Positions 7,831 through 16,660 of a DNA stretch of 27,631 nt are shown here, piece after piece; positions within the stretch are counted from its first letter, which is position 1; each line of letters starts with the position of its first letter. Position numbers and translations under genes: made by a program. The notes beneath the pieces were generated by a model. It saw only the letters and a program-made list of their open reading frames with translations. It was not told where the DNA came from and did no database searches. Source of the DNA: an uncultured Collinsella sp. (GTDB taxonomy: Bacteria; Actinomycetota; Coriobacteriia; Coriobacteriales; Coriobacteriaceae); NCBI GenBank assembly GCA_900755685.1, contig CAAEHI010000035.1:1-27631 (forward strand), written 5' to 3'.

Positions 7831-9336
7831 ATGGAGCGTGCAAGCGGCGTCCTCATGCCCGTCTCATCTCTGCCCGGACCATACGGAATCGGCGGCTTTG
7901 GCTGGAATGCCTACGACTTCGTCGATTTTCTCGCCTCGTGCAAACAACATTACTGGCAGATTCTGCCCCTTACGACGACCAGCTATGGCGATTCGCCCTA
8001 TCAGTCGTTCTCGGCCCGCGCAGGCAACCCCAACTTTATCGACTTTGCCGAGCTTATCGAGGCAGGGTATCTGGAGCAGCGCGATATCGATGGCGTGTAT
8101 CTGGGATCCGACCCCAGCAATGTCGACTACGGTGCTATCTTTGACGGCCGCCGTCAGATTCTCGACCGCGCCGCTGAGCGCTTTGCTGCCGACAAGCCGG
8201 CCGATTTCGATGACTTTATCCAGGCCAACGAGGACTGGCTCATCCCCTACTGTGAGTTCATGACCGTCAAAGAGGAGTGCGGTCTCAAGGCGTTTTGGGA
8301 GTGGCCCGCGGAGCTCCGCACCCGCGGCGAGGCTTCCGCCAAGGTCTGCGCCGACCATCCGGCGCATATGCTCTACCACCAGATGACGCAGTACTTTTTC
8401 GATCGCCAGTGGAGCCGCCTCAAGGCCTATGCCAACGAGCGCGACATTCTCATCATCGGCGACCTGCCCATCTATGTCTCGCGTGACTCCGTCGAGATGT
8501 GGGCGACACCTGAGCTCTTTAAGATCGACGCCGCCGGCAATCCGGTGAGCGTCGCCGGCACGCCGCCCGACCAGTTCTCGGCCACCGGCCAGTACTGGGG
8601 CAACCCCATCTACGACTGGGACGCCATGGAGTCCGACGGCTTCTCCTGGTGGGAGGGCCGCATTCGCGCCGCCCTCGACATGTACGACGTCATCCGCCTG
8701 GATCACTTCCGCGGCTTCGAGGCCTATTGGGAGGTGCCGTTCTCCTCACCCGATTCGTCCTACGGTTCGTGGACGCAGGGTCCCGGCCTCAAGTTCTTCA
8801 AGACGCTCGAGGAAAAGCTCGGCACGCTGCCCATCATCGCCGAGGACCTGGGCTTCCTCACCCCCGGCGTCATCGACATGCGCGACAACTCGGGCTTCCC
8901 CGGCATGAAGATCCTGCAGTTTGCCTTTGAGGGCACCAACTCGTACTACCTGCCGCATAACTACATCGCCAACACCGTCGCCTATGTGGGCACCCACGAC
9001 AACGAGACGGCGCGCGGTTGGTTTGAGGGAACGGCCACCCCGCGTCAGCGTGAGCAGGCAGCCCTGTACACCCATCAGCAGGCCGGCGAACCCATGGCAG
9101 ATGCACTCAATCGCACCATCGCCGCCAGCGTGAGCGACACGTGCATCTACACCATGCAGGATCTGCTCAACTTGGGCAACGAGGCGCGCATCAACACCCC
9201 TGCCACGCTGGGCGGCAACTGGACCTGGCGCATGCTCGACGGCGCCATCACCCGCGAGCTCGAGCACAAACTCACCGACTGGACCGAGACCTACTTCCGC
9301 ATCCCGTCGGAAGCCGAAATCGAGCTTCCTCAATAG
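7831..9336 (+). CDS. malQ: 4-alpha-glucanotransferase (amylomaltase)
   Basis: GH77 enzyme that transfers alpha-1,4-glucan segments between maltodextrins, releasing glucose and building longer chains for phosphorylase. 501 residues from ATG 7831; homologs begin at this position (MERASGVLMPVSSLPGPYGIG), and GGTGAG lies 7 nt upstream. In-frame TTG 7816 and GTG 7819 are less likely. Family signatures: YWQILPL, GDSPYQSFSARAGNPNFIDF, GDLPIYVSRDSVEMWA, PPDQFSATGQYWGNPIYDW. Catalytic Asp291 (RLDHFRGF), Glu338 (IIAEDLG) and Asp390 (GTHDNET) are present. It is followed by its own hairpin and then glgP, the usual partner in maltodextrin catabolism. Confidence 0.96.
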   Translation: MERASGVLMPVSSLPGPYGIGGFGWNAYDFVDFLASCKQHYWQILPLTTTSYGDSPYQSFSARAGNPNFIDFAELIEAGYLEQRDIDGVYLGSDPSNVDYGAIFDGRRQILDRAAERFAADKPADFDDFIQANEDWLIPYCEFMTVKEECGLKAFWEWPAELRTRGEASAKVCADHPAHMLYHQMTQYFFDRQWSRLKAYANERDILIIGDLPIYVSRDSVEMWATPELFKIDAAGNPVSVAGTPPDQFSATGQYWGNPIYDWDAMESDGFSWWEGRIRAALDMYDVIRLDHFRGFEAYWEVPFSSPDSSYGSWTQGPGLKFFKTLEEKLGTLPIIAEDLGFLTPGVIDMRDNSGFPGMKILQFAFEGTNSYYLPHNYIANTVAYVGTHDNETARGWFEGTATPRQREQAALYTHQQAGEPMADALNRTIAASVSDTCIYTMQDLLNLGNEARINTPATLGGNWTWRMLDGAITRELEHKLTDWTETYFRIPSEAEIELPQ

Positions 9337-9384
9337 GAGCTACCGCGCCCGACCCCTCCCCACCGTGCGGACGCGCTTGCTTTT

Positions 9385-9424
9385 CCCGCGCGAGGCCACC
9401 CCAATCCCCTCGCGCGGGCTTCTT
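9385..9424 (+). terminator. Hairpin terminator between malQ and glgP
   Basis: CCCGCGCGAGG (9385-9395) pairs perfectly with CCTCGCGCGGG (9408-9418) and is followed by CTTCTT. It probably limits read-through from malQ into glgP, or sets a ratio between them. Confidence 0.75.
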
Positions 9425-9464
9425 ATGAATTGCAGACATGAAACAACCCATCACAGGAGAAAAC

Positions 9465-11732
9465 ATGCCCCAAATTAACCTCATGGAACTCGCCGAGCAG
9501 TCTTTTGGCACCTCGCTCGAGCAGCTCGACGACCGTCGCATTTACAAGCTACTGGTCAAACTCGTGCAGGAGCGCTCCGCCGCCCGCCCGCTCAACAACG
9601 GCAAGAAAAAGCTCTATTACATTTCCGCCGAATTTTTGATCGGCAAGCTGCTCATCAACAACATGGTCGACCTCGGCATCTACGACGAGGTTAAGGACCA
9701 GCTCACCGCCGCAGGCCACGACCTCAACAAAATCGAGGAATTCGAGGTCGAGCCGTCACTCGGCAACGGCGGCCTGGGCCGCTTGGCCGCATGCTTCCTG
9801 GATTCCATCGCCACGCTGGGCTTGACCGGCGATGGCGTGGGCCTCAACTATCACTACGGTCTGTTCCGTCAGCGCTTTGTCGACAACCAGCAGAAGGCCG
9901 TCCCCGACGAGTGGCTCGGTGAGCAGGACATCCTAGTCGACGATGACCGCTCCTACACCGTCGAGTTCGGCGATTTTGCCGTTACCTCCAAGCTCGTCAA
10001 CATCGATGTGCCCGGTTACGGCCAGTCCACCAAGAACCGCCTGCGCCTGTTCGACCTGGCGAGCGTCGACGACGGCCTGGTCCCCGGCAGTTCCATCGAC
10101 TTCGACAAGACCGAGATCGCCAAGAACCTCACCTTGTTCCTCTACCCCGACGATTCCGACGAGCAGGGCCGCCTACTTCGCATCTATCAGGAGTACTTCA
10201 TGGTGAGCAACGCCGCCCAGCTCCTGATCGACGAGGCCGTCGAGCGCGGCAGCAACCTGCACGATCTGGCCGATTACGCCGTTGTCCAGATCAACGACAC
10301 GCACCCCACCATGGTCATTCCCGAGCTCATTCGCTTGCTCACCACCGAGCATGGCATCGAGTTTGACGAGGCCGTGACCATCGTGCGCTCCATGGTCGCC
10401 TACACTAACCACACGATTCTTGCCGAGGCGCTCGAGAAGTGGCCGCTCACCAGCCTGCAGAAGGTCTCGCCCGCCATCGCCGACATCATCGTCAAGTTCG
10501 ACGAGGTTGCCAAGGCCGAGCACGACGACCCGCGCGTCGCCATCATCGACGAGCACGACACCGTCCACATGGCCCACATGGACATCCACTTTGGCTTCTC
10601 CATCAATGGCGTAGCCGCCCTCCACACCAAGATCCTGGAGGACACCGAGCTTCATCCGTTCTACGAGATCTATCCCGAGAAGTTCTCCAACAAGACCAAC
10701 GGCATCACCTTCCGCCGCTGGATCCATGGAGCCAACCCCGCGCTCGCCAGCCTGCTCGACGATGTAATCGGCACCGACTGGCGCAGCACCGGCGATCTGA
10801 GCAAACTCGCCAAGTTCGCCGACGACAAGGACGTTCTTGAGCGCCTGGCCGCCACCAAGGTCGAGGCTAAGGCCATCATGCGCCAGTTCATGGCGCTCGA
10901 GCAGGGCGTGACCATTCCCTCCAACGCCATCATCGACGTCCAGGTCAAGCGCATCCACGAGTACAAGCGTCAGCAGATGCTCGCGCTCTACATCATCTGG
11001 AAGTACATCGATATCAAGAACGGCAACAGGCCTAAGCACCCCGTCACCATCATCTTTGGCGGTAAGGCGGCGCCTGCCTACACTATCGCGCAGGACATCA
11101 TCCATCTGATCCTGACGCTGTCGCAGTGGATTGCAAACGACCCCGACGTGGCTCCCTACCTGCAGGTTGTCATGATCGAGAACTACAACGTCACCGCCGC
11201 CGAGCGCGTGATCCCCGCCGCTGACATCTCCGAGCAGATCAGCTTGGCCTCCAAGGAGGCGAGCGGCACCTCCAACATGAAGTTCATGCTCAACGGCGCC
11301 CTAACCCTGTGCACGCTCGACGGTGCCAACGTGGAGATTGCCGAGCTCGTGGGCGACAAGAACATCTATACCTTTGGTGCCTCGTCCAAACAGGTCGAGC
11401 AGCTCTACGCCGACGGCACCTACAACGCCGGTGCGCTCTACCGCAAGCCCGGCATTAAACTGCTGGTGGACTTCATCACCAACCCGGCCTTTATGGCAAC
11501 CGGCAACGCCGAGCGCCTGCAGCGCCTGCACGACGACATTAAGGGCAAGGACTGGTTTATGGCCCTGCTCGACATTGAGGAGTACATCCAGACCAAGGAG
11601 CGCGTGCTGGCCGACTACGAGGACCAGGACGCCTGGATGCGCAAGGCGCTCATCAATATCGCCAACGCCGGCACCTTCTCGTCCGACCGTACGATCTCCC
11701 AGTACAACGACGAGATCTGGCACCTGAGCTAG
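9465..11732 (+). CDS. glgP: Glycogen/maltodextrin phosphorylase
   Basis: PLP enzyme that removes glucose-1-phosphate from the non-reducing ends of glycogen or maltodextrins. 755 residues from ATG 9465, which has AGGAG 4-6 nt upstream; an upstream ATG at 9438 lacks a site. Motifs: GNGGLGRLAACFLDSIATLGL, QINDTHPTMVIPELIRLL, AYTNHTILAEALEKW, NKTNGITFRRW and the PLP-lysine motif EASGTSNMKFMLNGALT with Lys606. It is shorter than the E. coli enzymes (about 800-815), as is common in the compact bacterial subgroup. Next to malQ, it completes maltodextrin breakdown to glucose and glucose-1-P. Glycogen or maltodextrin preference cannot be decided. Confidence 0.95.
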   Translation: MPQINLMELAEQSFGTSLEQLDDRRIYKLLVKLVQERSAARPLNNGKKKLYYISAEFLIGKLLINNMVDLGIYDEVKDQLTAAGHDLNKIEEFEVEPSLGNGGLGRLAACFLDSIATLGLTGDGVGLNYHYGLFRQRFVDNQQKAVPDEWLGEQDILVDDDRSYTVEFGDFAVTSKLVNIDVPGYGQSTKNRLRLFDLASVDDGLVPGSSIDFDKTEIAKNLTLFLYPDDSDEQGRLLRIYQEYFMVSNAAQLLIDEAVERGSNLHDLADYAVVQINDTHPTMVIPELIRLLTTEHGIEFDEAVTIVRSMVAYTNHTILAEALEKWPLTSLQKVSPAIADIIVKFDEVAKAEHDDPRVAIIDEHDTVHMAHMDIHFGFSINGVAALHTKILEDTELHPFYEIYPEKFSNKTNGITFRRWIHGANPALASLLDDVIGTDWRSTGDLSKLAKFADDKDVLERLAATKVEAKAIMRQFMALEQGVTIPSNAIIDVQVKRIHEYKRQQMLALYIIWKYIDIKNGNRPKHPVTIIFGGKAAPAYTIAQDIIHLILTLSQWIANDPDVAPYLQVVMIENYNVTAAERVIPAADISEQISLASKEASGTSNMKFMLNGALTLCTLDGANVEIAELVGDKNIYTFGASSKQVEQLYADGTYNAGALYRKPGIKLLVDFITNPAFMATGNAERLQRLHDDIKGKDWFMALLDIEEYIQTKERVLADYEDQDAWMRKALINIANAGTFSSDRTISQYNDEIWHLS

Positions 11733-11760
11733 CTCATTCCCCTTACCCATCCTCTTGAGA

Positions 11761-11793
11761 AACGGAGTCGTGGCAACACGGCTCCGTTTTTTG
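11761..11793 (+). terminator. Rho-independent terminator after glgP
   Basis: AACGGAG.CGTG-GCAA-CACG.CTCCGTT stem followed by a run of six T. Confidence 0.9.
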
Positions 11794-11830
11794 TGCCCGC
11801 ACGTTACCTTGTGATCCGACTCGGCCAAAC

Positions 11831-12050
11831 AATCTCGATCCGTAGCAATTACTCAACCAAAACGGTCCCAGCCGTTACAGATTGAGACATACCGGCCCCT
11901 CCCCTTGGGTTTATCTCAGTCTGTAACATCTAGCAGCTGAAATTCACCTTTGGTGTTACAGATTTAGATGAAATGGTTAGCTCGGCGGAACCGTCTCGAT
12001 CTGTAACATCTAACGTCCGAAATCGGCCCTACCCGTTACAGATCGAGACA
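11831..12050. repeat. BIME-like array of six alternating inverted repeats
   Basis: A 16-bp unit, consensus GTTACAGATCGAGACA, occurs six times in strictly alternating orientation: 11831-11846 (-), 11874-11889 (+), 11912-11927 (-), 11955-11970 (+), 11993-12007 (-), 12035-12050 (+). Spacers alternate 27, 22, 27, 22, 27 nt. Each minus/plus pair forms a hairpin of about 59 nt with a 15-16 bp stem and a 27-nt loop; three hairpins repeat with a period of about 81 bp. The 27-nt loops resemble each other (ATCTA..., then CGAAAT..). The stem is perfect in the third hairpin and decayed in the first. It fills the non-coding gap between glgP and the ABC operon. This is the layout of REP/BIME elements; no RAYT transposase is in the window. 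Confidence 0.85.
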
Positions 12051-12081
12051 AACGACCGGTCAGACAATCCCAACACAAAGA

Positions 12082-12120
12082 AAGGCTCCCCTCTCGCCCA
12101 GTGGACGGGAGGGGAGCCTT
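12082..12120 (-). terminator. Terminator of the sugar ABC operon
   Basis: AAGGCTCCCCTC pairs with GAGGGGAGCCTT. On the minus strand the stem is followed by TTTCTTTG, so it ends the operon 70 bp after the ATPase stop. The plus side lacks a T run. Confidence 0.75.
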
Positions 12121-12188
12121 ATATGTGACCGCGGCAAAAGGATGGCAATACCGCAGTCGCCCAAAGGAAGGGCCTGGTCGCACCGGGC

Positions 12189-13388
12189 CTAGATAAGGTT
12201 CTTGCCAGAGACCTTATCGAAGAGGTGGGTCGCGTTCTTCTCAAACTTGAACCAGATGGTGTCGCCAGCCTTGAGCGCGCCCTTGGCCTCGAGGTCGACG
12301 ACGGGGATAATCAGGACAAACTGGCCGTCGGGAGCGGTCACGTGGACATGCTCGGTCGAGCCCATGAGCTCGGTCACCTCGACGGTACCCTGGAGCGCGC
12401 CCTCCTCGCCCTTGTCGGCAAGCAGGATCTGCTCGGGACGCACGCCGGCCGTAATCTCCTTCACGTCGCCGCCGCCCCAGTTGAGGGCAAGTTGAGCGCA
12501 AGTCTCGGGGGCGAGTGCCACGTTCATATCCTCGGTCTTGACGGTAAAGCCGTTGCCCGAGCGCACCAGCTGGGCATCGAAGAAGTTCATCTGCGGCACG
12601 CCGATGAAGCCGGCGACGAAGATGTTCGCGGGATGGTTGAAGACCTCCTGCGGCGTGGCGATCTGCTGGACGACGCCGTCCTTCATGACCACGATACGGT
12701 CGCCAAGGGTCATGGCCTCGGTCTGGTCGTGAGTAACATAAATGAACGTGCCCTTGATCTCGTGGCGCAGCTTAATGAGCTCGGCACGCATCTGGTTACG
12801 AAGCTTGGCGTCCAGGTTGGACAGCGGCTCGTCCATCAGGAAGACCTTGGGGTCACGCACGATGGCGCGGCCGATAGCGACACGCTGGCGCTGGCCGCCG
12901 GAGAGCGCCTTGGGCTTACGGTCGAGGTACTCGGTAATGCCCAGAATCTCGGCAGCAGAGCGAACCTTGCGGTCGATCTCGTTCTTGGGAACCTTCTTGA
13001 GCTCGAGCGTAAATGCCATGTTCTCGTACACCGTCATATTGGGGTACAGAGCGTAGCTCTGGAACACCATGGCGATGTCGCGGTCCTTGGGCGCCACGTC
13101 GTTGACACGCTTGCCATCGATGAGCACATCGCCCGAGGTAATGTCCTCCAGGCCGGCGACCATGCGCATCGTCGTGGACTTACCGCAGCCAGAGGGGCCA
13201 ACGAGGACGACGAACTCCTGGTCGTGAACGGTGAGGTTGAAGTCCTCTACAGCGAGCACACCGTCCTCGGTAACCTTGAGGTTGTGCTTCTTCTCCTCGG
13301 TCTTCTTCTTTTTGCCAAAGAAGCCCTTCTTTTTTGACTCGTTGTTGGGATACACCTTCTGAACATGTTTGAGAACAATCTCGGCCAT
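12189..13388 (-). CDS. Sugar ABC transporter ATPase (MsmK/UgpC/MalK type)
   Basis: Cytosolic ATPase that powers CUT1 sugar importers. 399 residues with Walker A GPSGCGKST (64-72), signature LSGGQRQRVAIGRA, Walker B VFLMDEPLSNLD, switch His in YVTHDQTEAM, and a C-terminal TOBE/regulatory domain (about 240-399). It is longer than the usual 360-370 because of a Lys-rich insertion (about residues 15-42, KKKGFFGKKKK...) between the first strand and the segment before Walker A. Last gene of the operon, 68 bp after the second permease. ATG 13388 has AAAGG at about 7 nt. MsmK-type ATPases often serve several importers, so it may be shared. Confidence 0.93.
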   Translation of the reverse strand: MAEIVLKHVQKVYPNNESKKKGFFGKKKKTEEKKHNLKVTEDGVLAVEDFNLTVHDQEFVVLVGPSGCGKSTTMRMVAGLEDITSGDVLIDGKRVNDVAPKDRDIAMVFQSYALYPNMTVYENMAFTLELKKVPKNEIDRKVRSAAEILGITEYLDRKPKALSGGQRQRVAIGRAIVRDPKVFLMDEPLSNLDAKLRNQMRAELIKLRHEIKGTFIYVTHDQTEAMTLGDRIVVMKDGVVQQIATPQEVFNHPANIFVAGFIGVPQMNFFDAQLVRSGNGFTVKTEDMNVALAPETCAQLALNWGGGDVKEITAGVRPEQILLADKGEEGALQGTVEVTELMGSTEHVHVTAPDGQFVLIIPVVDLEAKGALKAGDTIWFKFEKNATHLFDKVSGKNLI

Positions 13389-13456
13389 GTCTTTACCTTT
13401 CGATACGCGGCGCCGCGCTGAGGGACGCCGCCAAAACTTGCAAAACAGTTACGGCA

Positions 13457-14296
13457 TCAGCCCTTGACGGCACCTGCCACCACACCGTCGATGATGTACT
13501 TCTGGCAGAGGATGTACATGATGACGATGGGGATAACGACCATCATGATGCAGGCCATCATGGGGCCGAGCTCGACGTGGCCGTAGCCGCCGCGGAAGTA
13601 CTGGATCAAGATAGGAATGGTCTTGTACTTGGTGGAGTCGAGCGTAAGGTAGGGCAGCAGGTAGTCGTTCCAGACCCACATGGTCTCGAGAATGCCGACC
13701 GAAAGATAGGTGGGCTTCATGATGGGAAGGACAATCTTAAAGAACACCTGGACCGGGTTGCAGCCGTCGATCATGGCCGCCTCCTCGATCTCGAGCGGGA
13801 TGTTCTTTACAAAGCCGGCGAACATAAAGACCGCCAGGCCCGCGCCAAAGCCCAGATAGATAAAGCAGATGTTGAACGGCGTGTTAAAGCCGATGCGGTC
13901 CGCCAAATTGGACAGCGTGAACATGAGCATCTGGAACGGCACGACCATCGAGAACACGAACAGGTAATAGAAGAAGTTCGAGATCTTGTTGTTGACACGA
14001 ACCACGTACCAAGCGCACATGGAGCAGCACACCAAGATCAGCACGACCGACGTGACCGTGATGATGAGCGAGTACATAAATGCCGAGGCAAAGCCCTGCT
14101 CGTTAAGGGCGTGCATGTAGTTTGCGAGGCCGTTGAACGTCTCGGGCGTAAGCAAATCGAATGCCGTGGTGGTGCTGATTGCGGTCGCTTTCTTAAAAGA
14201 ATTAAGCGCAATCATGAACACGGGGTAGATCCACGCGAGCGACAGGATCGTAAAGAAAATCGAGAGCGCGCGGTTGATAACCTTATCGCGTTTCAT
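13457..14296 (-). CDS. Sugar ABC transporter permease (MalG/UgpE-like, CUT1)
   Basis: 279 residues, six predicted membrane segments, and the EAA loop EEAAMIDGCNPVQVFFKIVLPIMKP for ATPase docking. Its ATG shares one base with the stop of the preceding permease (TAATG), and AGGAGG lies about 9 nt upstream inside that gene, so the two are translationally coupled. It forms the inner-membrane heterodimer with the other permease. Confidence 0.93.
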   Translation of the reverse strand: MKRDKVINRALSIFFTILSLAWIYPVFMIALNSFKKATAISTTTAFDLLTPETFNGLANYMHALNEQGFASAFMYSLIITVTSVVLILVCCSMCAWYVVRVNNKISNFFYYLFVFSMVVPFQMLMFTLSNLADRIGFNTPFNICFIYLGFGAGLAVFMFAGFVKNIPLEIEEAAMIDGCNPVQVFFKIVLPIMKPTYLSVGILETMWVWNDYLLPYLTLDSTKYKTIPILIQYFRGGYGHVELGPMMACIMMVVIPIVIMYILCQKYIIDGVVAGAVKG

Positions 14297-15150
14297 TACT
14301 GCTGCACCTCCTTGGACCTCGTGGCCTTAAGCTGGATCATGGAGATGGCCACGACCAGGATGCAGAAGATAACCGCCTTGGCCTGACCAATGCCCTGCCA
14401 TGCGATACCGGCACGCGAATAGAACGTGTTGTAGATGTTCAGGGCGAGCATCTCGGTGGAGTGCGCGGGGGCGCCGCCGGTAAGGGCGAGGTTCTGGTCG
14501 AACAGCTTAAAGCCGTTGGTGATGGACAGGAACAGGCAGATGGTGATGGTCGGCATCAGGTTGGGGATCTTAACCTTCCAAAACGTCTGCCATGCCGTAG
14601 CGCCGTCGACCTTGGCGGCCTCGATGTAGTCGGACGGAATGGACTGCAGACCAGCGATGTAGATGATCATCATGTAGCCGACCTGCTGCCACAGGGTCAG
14701 GATGATAAGGCCCCAGAAGCCAGCAGCAGAGTTAAGAGCGATGAGCTGGGCGCCCACGTTGGAGAGCAGGCAGTTGATCAGAATCTGCCAAATGTAGCCC
14801 AGCACGATGCCGCCGATCAGGTTAGGCATAAAGAAAATCGTACGGAAGATGTTGGTGCCCTTGAGCGCCTTGCGGGTGAGCGCCTGCGCAATGGCCAGCG
14901 CGATCACGTTGATGAGCACCGTCGACAGGAAGGCAAACGCCACGGTAAAGAAGAACGACGTGGAGAACTGCGGGTCGGTCAGTGCGCGCACGTAGTTCTC
15001 GATACCGACAAAGTGCGCGTTATTGATGGTAATAAACTGGCAGAACGAGAGATAGAAACCCTGGATAAAGGGAATCACGAACCCGATCATAAACGCCAGG
15101 CACGTGGGCAGCATAAAGAGCGGCCACCAGCGCTTGAGTGCTTTGCCCAT
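14296..15150 (-). CDS. Sugar ABC transporter permease (MalF/UgpA-like, CUT1)
   Basis: 284 residues with six predicted membrane segments; the N-terminus is KRWWPLFMLPTCLAFMIGFVIPFIQG. EAA loop: EAAKVDGATAWQTFWKVKIPNL. ATG 15150 has AAAGGA at about 8 nt. It follows the binding-protein gene after an 87-bp gap that holds a strong hairpin, and overlaps the next permease by one base. Confidence 0.93.
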   Translation of the reverse strand: MGKALKRWWPLFMLPTCLAFMIGFVIPFIQGFYLSFCQFITINNAHFVGIENYVRALTDPQFSTSFFFTVAFAFLSTVLINVIALAIAQALTRKALKGTNIFRTIFFMPNLIGGIVLGYIWQILINCLLSNVGAQLIALNSAAGFWGLIILTLWQQVGYMMIIYIAGLQSIPSDYIEAAKVDGATAWQTFWKVKIPNLMPTITICLFLSITNGFKLFDQNLALTGGAPAHSTEMLALNIYNTFYSRAGIAWQGIGQAKAVIFCILVVAISMIQLKATRSKEVQQ

Positions 15151-15170
15151 AGAAGGGTCCTTTCAATATG

Positions 15171-15206
15171 CAGGGGGCGGGCAAACCTACGTCTGCCCGC
15201 CCCCTG
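15171..15206 (-). promoter_or_regulatory. Intercistronic hairpin between binding-protein and permease genes
   Basis: CAGGGGGCGGGCA (15171-15183) pairs perfectly with TGCCCGCCCCCTG (15194-15206) around a 10-nt loop. No T run follows. By analogy with the malE-malF gap, it probably stabilises the upstream mRNA or partly stops transcription, so that the binding protein is made in excess over the permeases. Confidence 0.65.
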
Positions 15207-15237
15207 TCGCTAATCAGATAGCTTGGGCAGCAACTGC

Positions 15238-16554
15238 TTACTCGGAAGCAGCCTTCTCGGTCTTCCAGCCATCGACGAAGGCGTTCTTGACGCCGTCCCA
15301 CTTGCTGTTATCGGCAGCGTAGGCAATCAGAGCCTGCTTGAGGTTCTTCTTCCACTCCTCAGAGGGGATGTAAACGAAGTCCCAAGCAACGGTCTTCTTG
15401 CCATCCTTGGCCATAGCAACGGCCTGCTGCGAGAAGACGTTGGTGGTCTCCTTAGCGCTCTTGAACGGGGCGGTCAGACCCATCTTGTCAGCGATGATGC
15501 TGGTGGCGGTGTCAGAAGTGACGCACCAATACATGAAGTCCTCGGTGGCCTTCTGGGCATCCTCGGAAGCCTGGGAGCTGACGCACCAGTAGTTCTCGCC
15601 GCCGGAGCACAGGCCCTGGTTCTCCTCGCCGTCGACGCCGATGTAGATCGGCAGCATGCCGAGCTGGTCGTCGGTCATACCGGCCTTGGTGAGGTCGGCG
15701 TAGGCCCAAGAGCCGTTCTGGTAGAAGACGGCCTTGCCGGTTGCGAACTCGTTAGTGGCGTCGTCACCGGTCTTGGAGGCGAGCTGCGAAGGATCGCAGG
15801 TGGAGTCGGTGATGTACAGGTCGAAGATCTGCTTGTAGTTGTCGAGGAACTCACCCTTGATCTCGTCGTCCTCCTGGTTGTGCTCCTTCTCGAACTCGTA
15901 GTAGAGCGGCATGTTGGCAAGGTGGGTGGTGTAGCGCCAGCTGGAGGAGTCGTCCATGCCGGCAGAAGTGAAGGCACCCTCAATGCCAAGCTCGTCCTTG
16001 CGGGCCTGAATGTCGTCGGCACAAGCCTTCAGCTTGTCGAAGGAGTTGATGTCCTCGGCCTTGTAGCCAGCCTTCTCGAGCAGCTGCTTGTTGTAAATAA
16101 TGCCGAAGCTCTCCTGAACCCAGTCGATGCACACATCCTTGCCGTCGGACTGCAGAGCCAGGGAGTCATCAATGAGCTCACCGCGGAGCTTGGTATCGGA
16201 CAGGTCGGCGCAGTAATCCTTCCAGTTCTTAAGACCGGTGGGGCCGTTGACCTGGAACAGGGTCGGAGCGGAGCTCTTGGACATCTCGGACTTAAGCTTC
16301 TCCTCGTAGGTGTTGGAAGCGGCGGTCACGATCTTGACCTCGACGCCCTTCTCCTTCTTATAGGCCTTGGCGATCTCCTTCCACTCCTTGTCGACCTCGG
16401 GCTTGAATTGGAGGAAGTAGACCTCGGCAGCGTCACCAGAAGCAGAGGAGCCGGAGCCGGCAGAACCACCGCAACCCACGAGGCCCAGACCAAGAACTGC
16501 AGCCGCGGAACCAGCAAAGCCCAGGAACTGCCTTCTGCTCATTTCGTTCTTCAT
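15238..16554 (-). CDS. Sugar ABC transporter substrate-binding lipoprotein (CUT1), Tat-type signal
   Basis: 438 residues from ATG 16554, preceded by AAAGGGTGG; a GTG at 16572 lies inside that ribosome site and is unlikely. The signal has a twin-arginine motif (SRRQFLGF) and a lipobox (LVGC), then a Gly/Ser-rich tether, so it is probably exported folded and anchored by lipid. The mature part is a solute-binding family 1 fold (EIAKAYKKEKGVEVKIVTAA; TLFQVNGPTGLKNW; GIIYNKQLLEKAGY; AVFYQNGSWAYADL). First gene of the operon. The substrate is not readable; nearby malQ, glgP and alpha-glucoside PTS genes favour a malto- or alpha-gluco-oligosaccharide. Confidence 0.92.
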   Translation of the reverse strand: MKNEMSRRQFLGFAGSAAAVLGLGLVGCGGSAGSGSSASGDAAEVYFLQFKPEVDKEWKEIAKAYKKEKGVEVKIVTAASNTYEEKLKSEMSKSSAPTLFQVNGPTGLKNWKDYCADLSDTKLRGELIDDSLALQSDGKDVCIDWVQESFGIIYNKQLLEKAGYKAEDINSFDKLKACADDIQARKDELGIEGAFTSAGMDDSSSWRYTTHLANMPLYYEFEKEHNQEDDEIKGEFLDNYKQIFDLYITDSTCDPSQLASKTGDDATNEFATGKAVFYQNGSWAYADLTKAGMTDDQLGMLPIYIGVDGEENQGLCSGGENYWCVSSQASEDAQKATEDFMYWCVTSDTATSIIADKMGLTAPFKSAKETTNVFSQQAVAMAKDGKKTVAWDFVYIPSEEWKKNLKQALIAYAADNSKWDGVKNAFVDGWKTEKAASE

Positions 16555-16660
16555 TACAATCCACCCTTTCACACCGTGGCGGCACCCTTTGCCGCCGCCT
16601 TCGGAGATTGGCTCGGGGACTTTGCCCCTTTTGCTGATTTGAACGATACGCTATTTGGCT

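Noticed and set aside
11831..12050. CRISPR array
   Set aside because: Repeats are only 16 bp, alternate in orientation, have spacers related to each other and two fixed spacer lengths; there are no cas genes. A BIME-like element fits better.
12225..13337. 370-codon plus-strand frame over the ABC ATPase, and similar frames over cstA (26183-27304) and the Toprim gene (24080-25255)
   Set aside because: Antisense shadows without motifs or ribosome sites.
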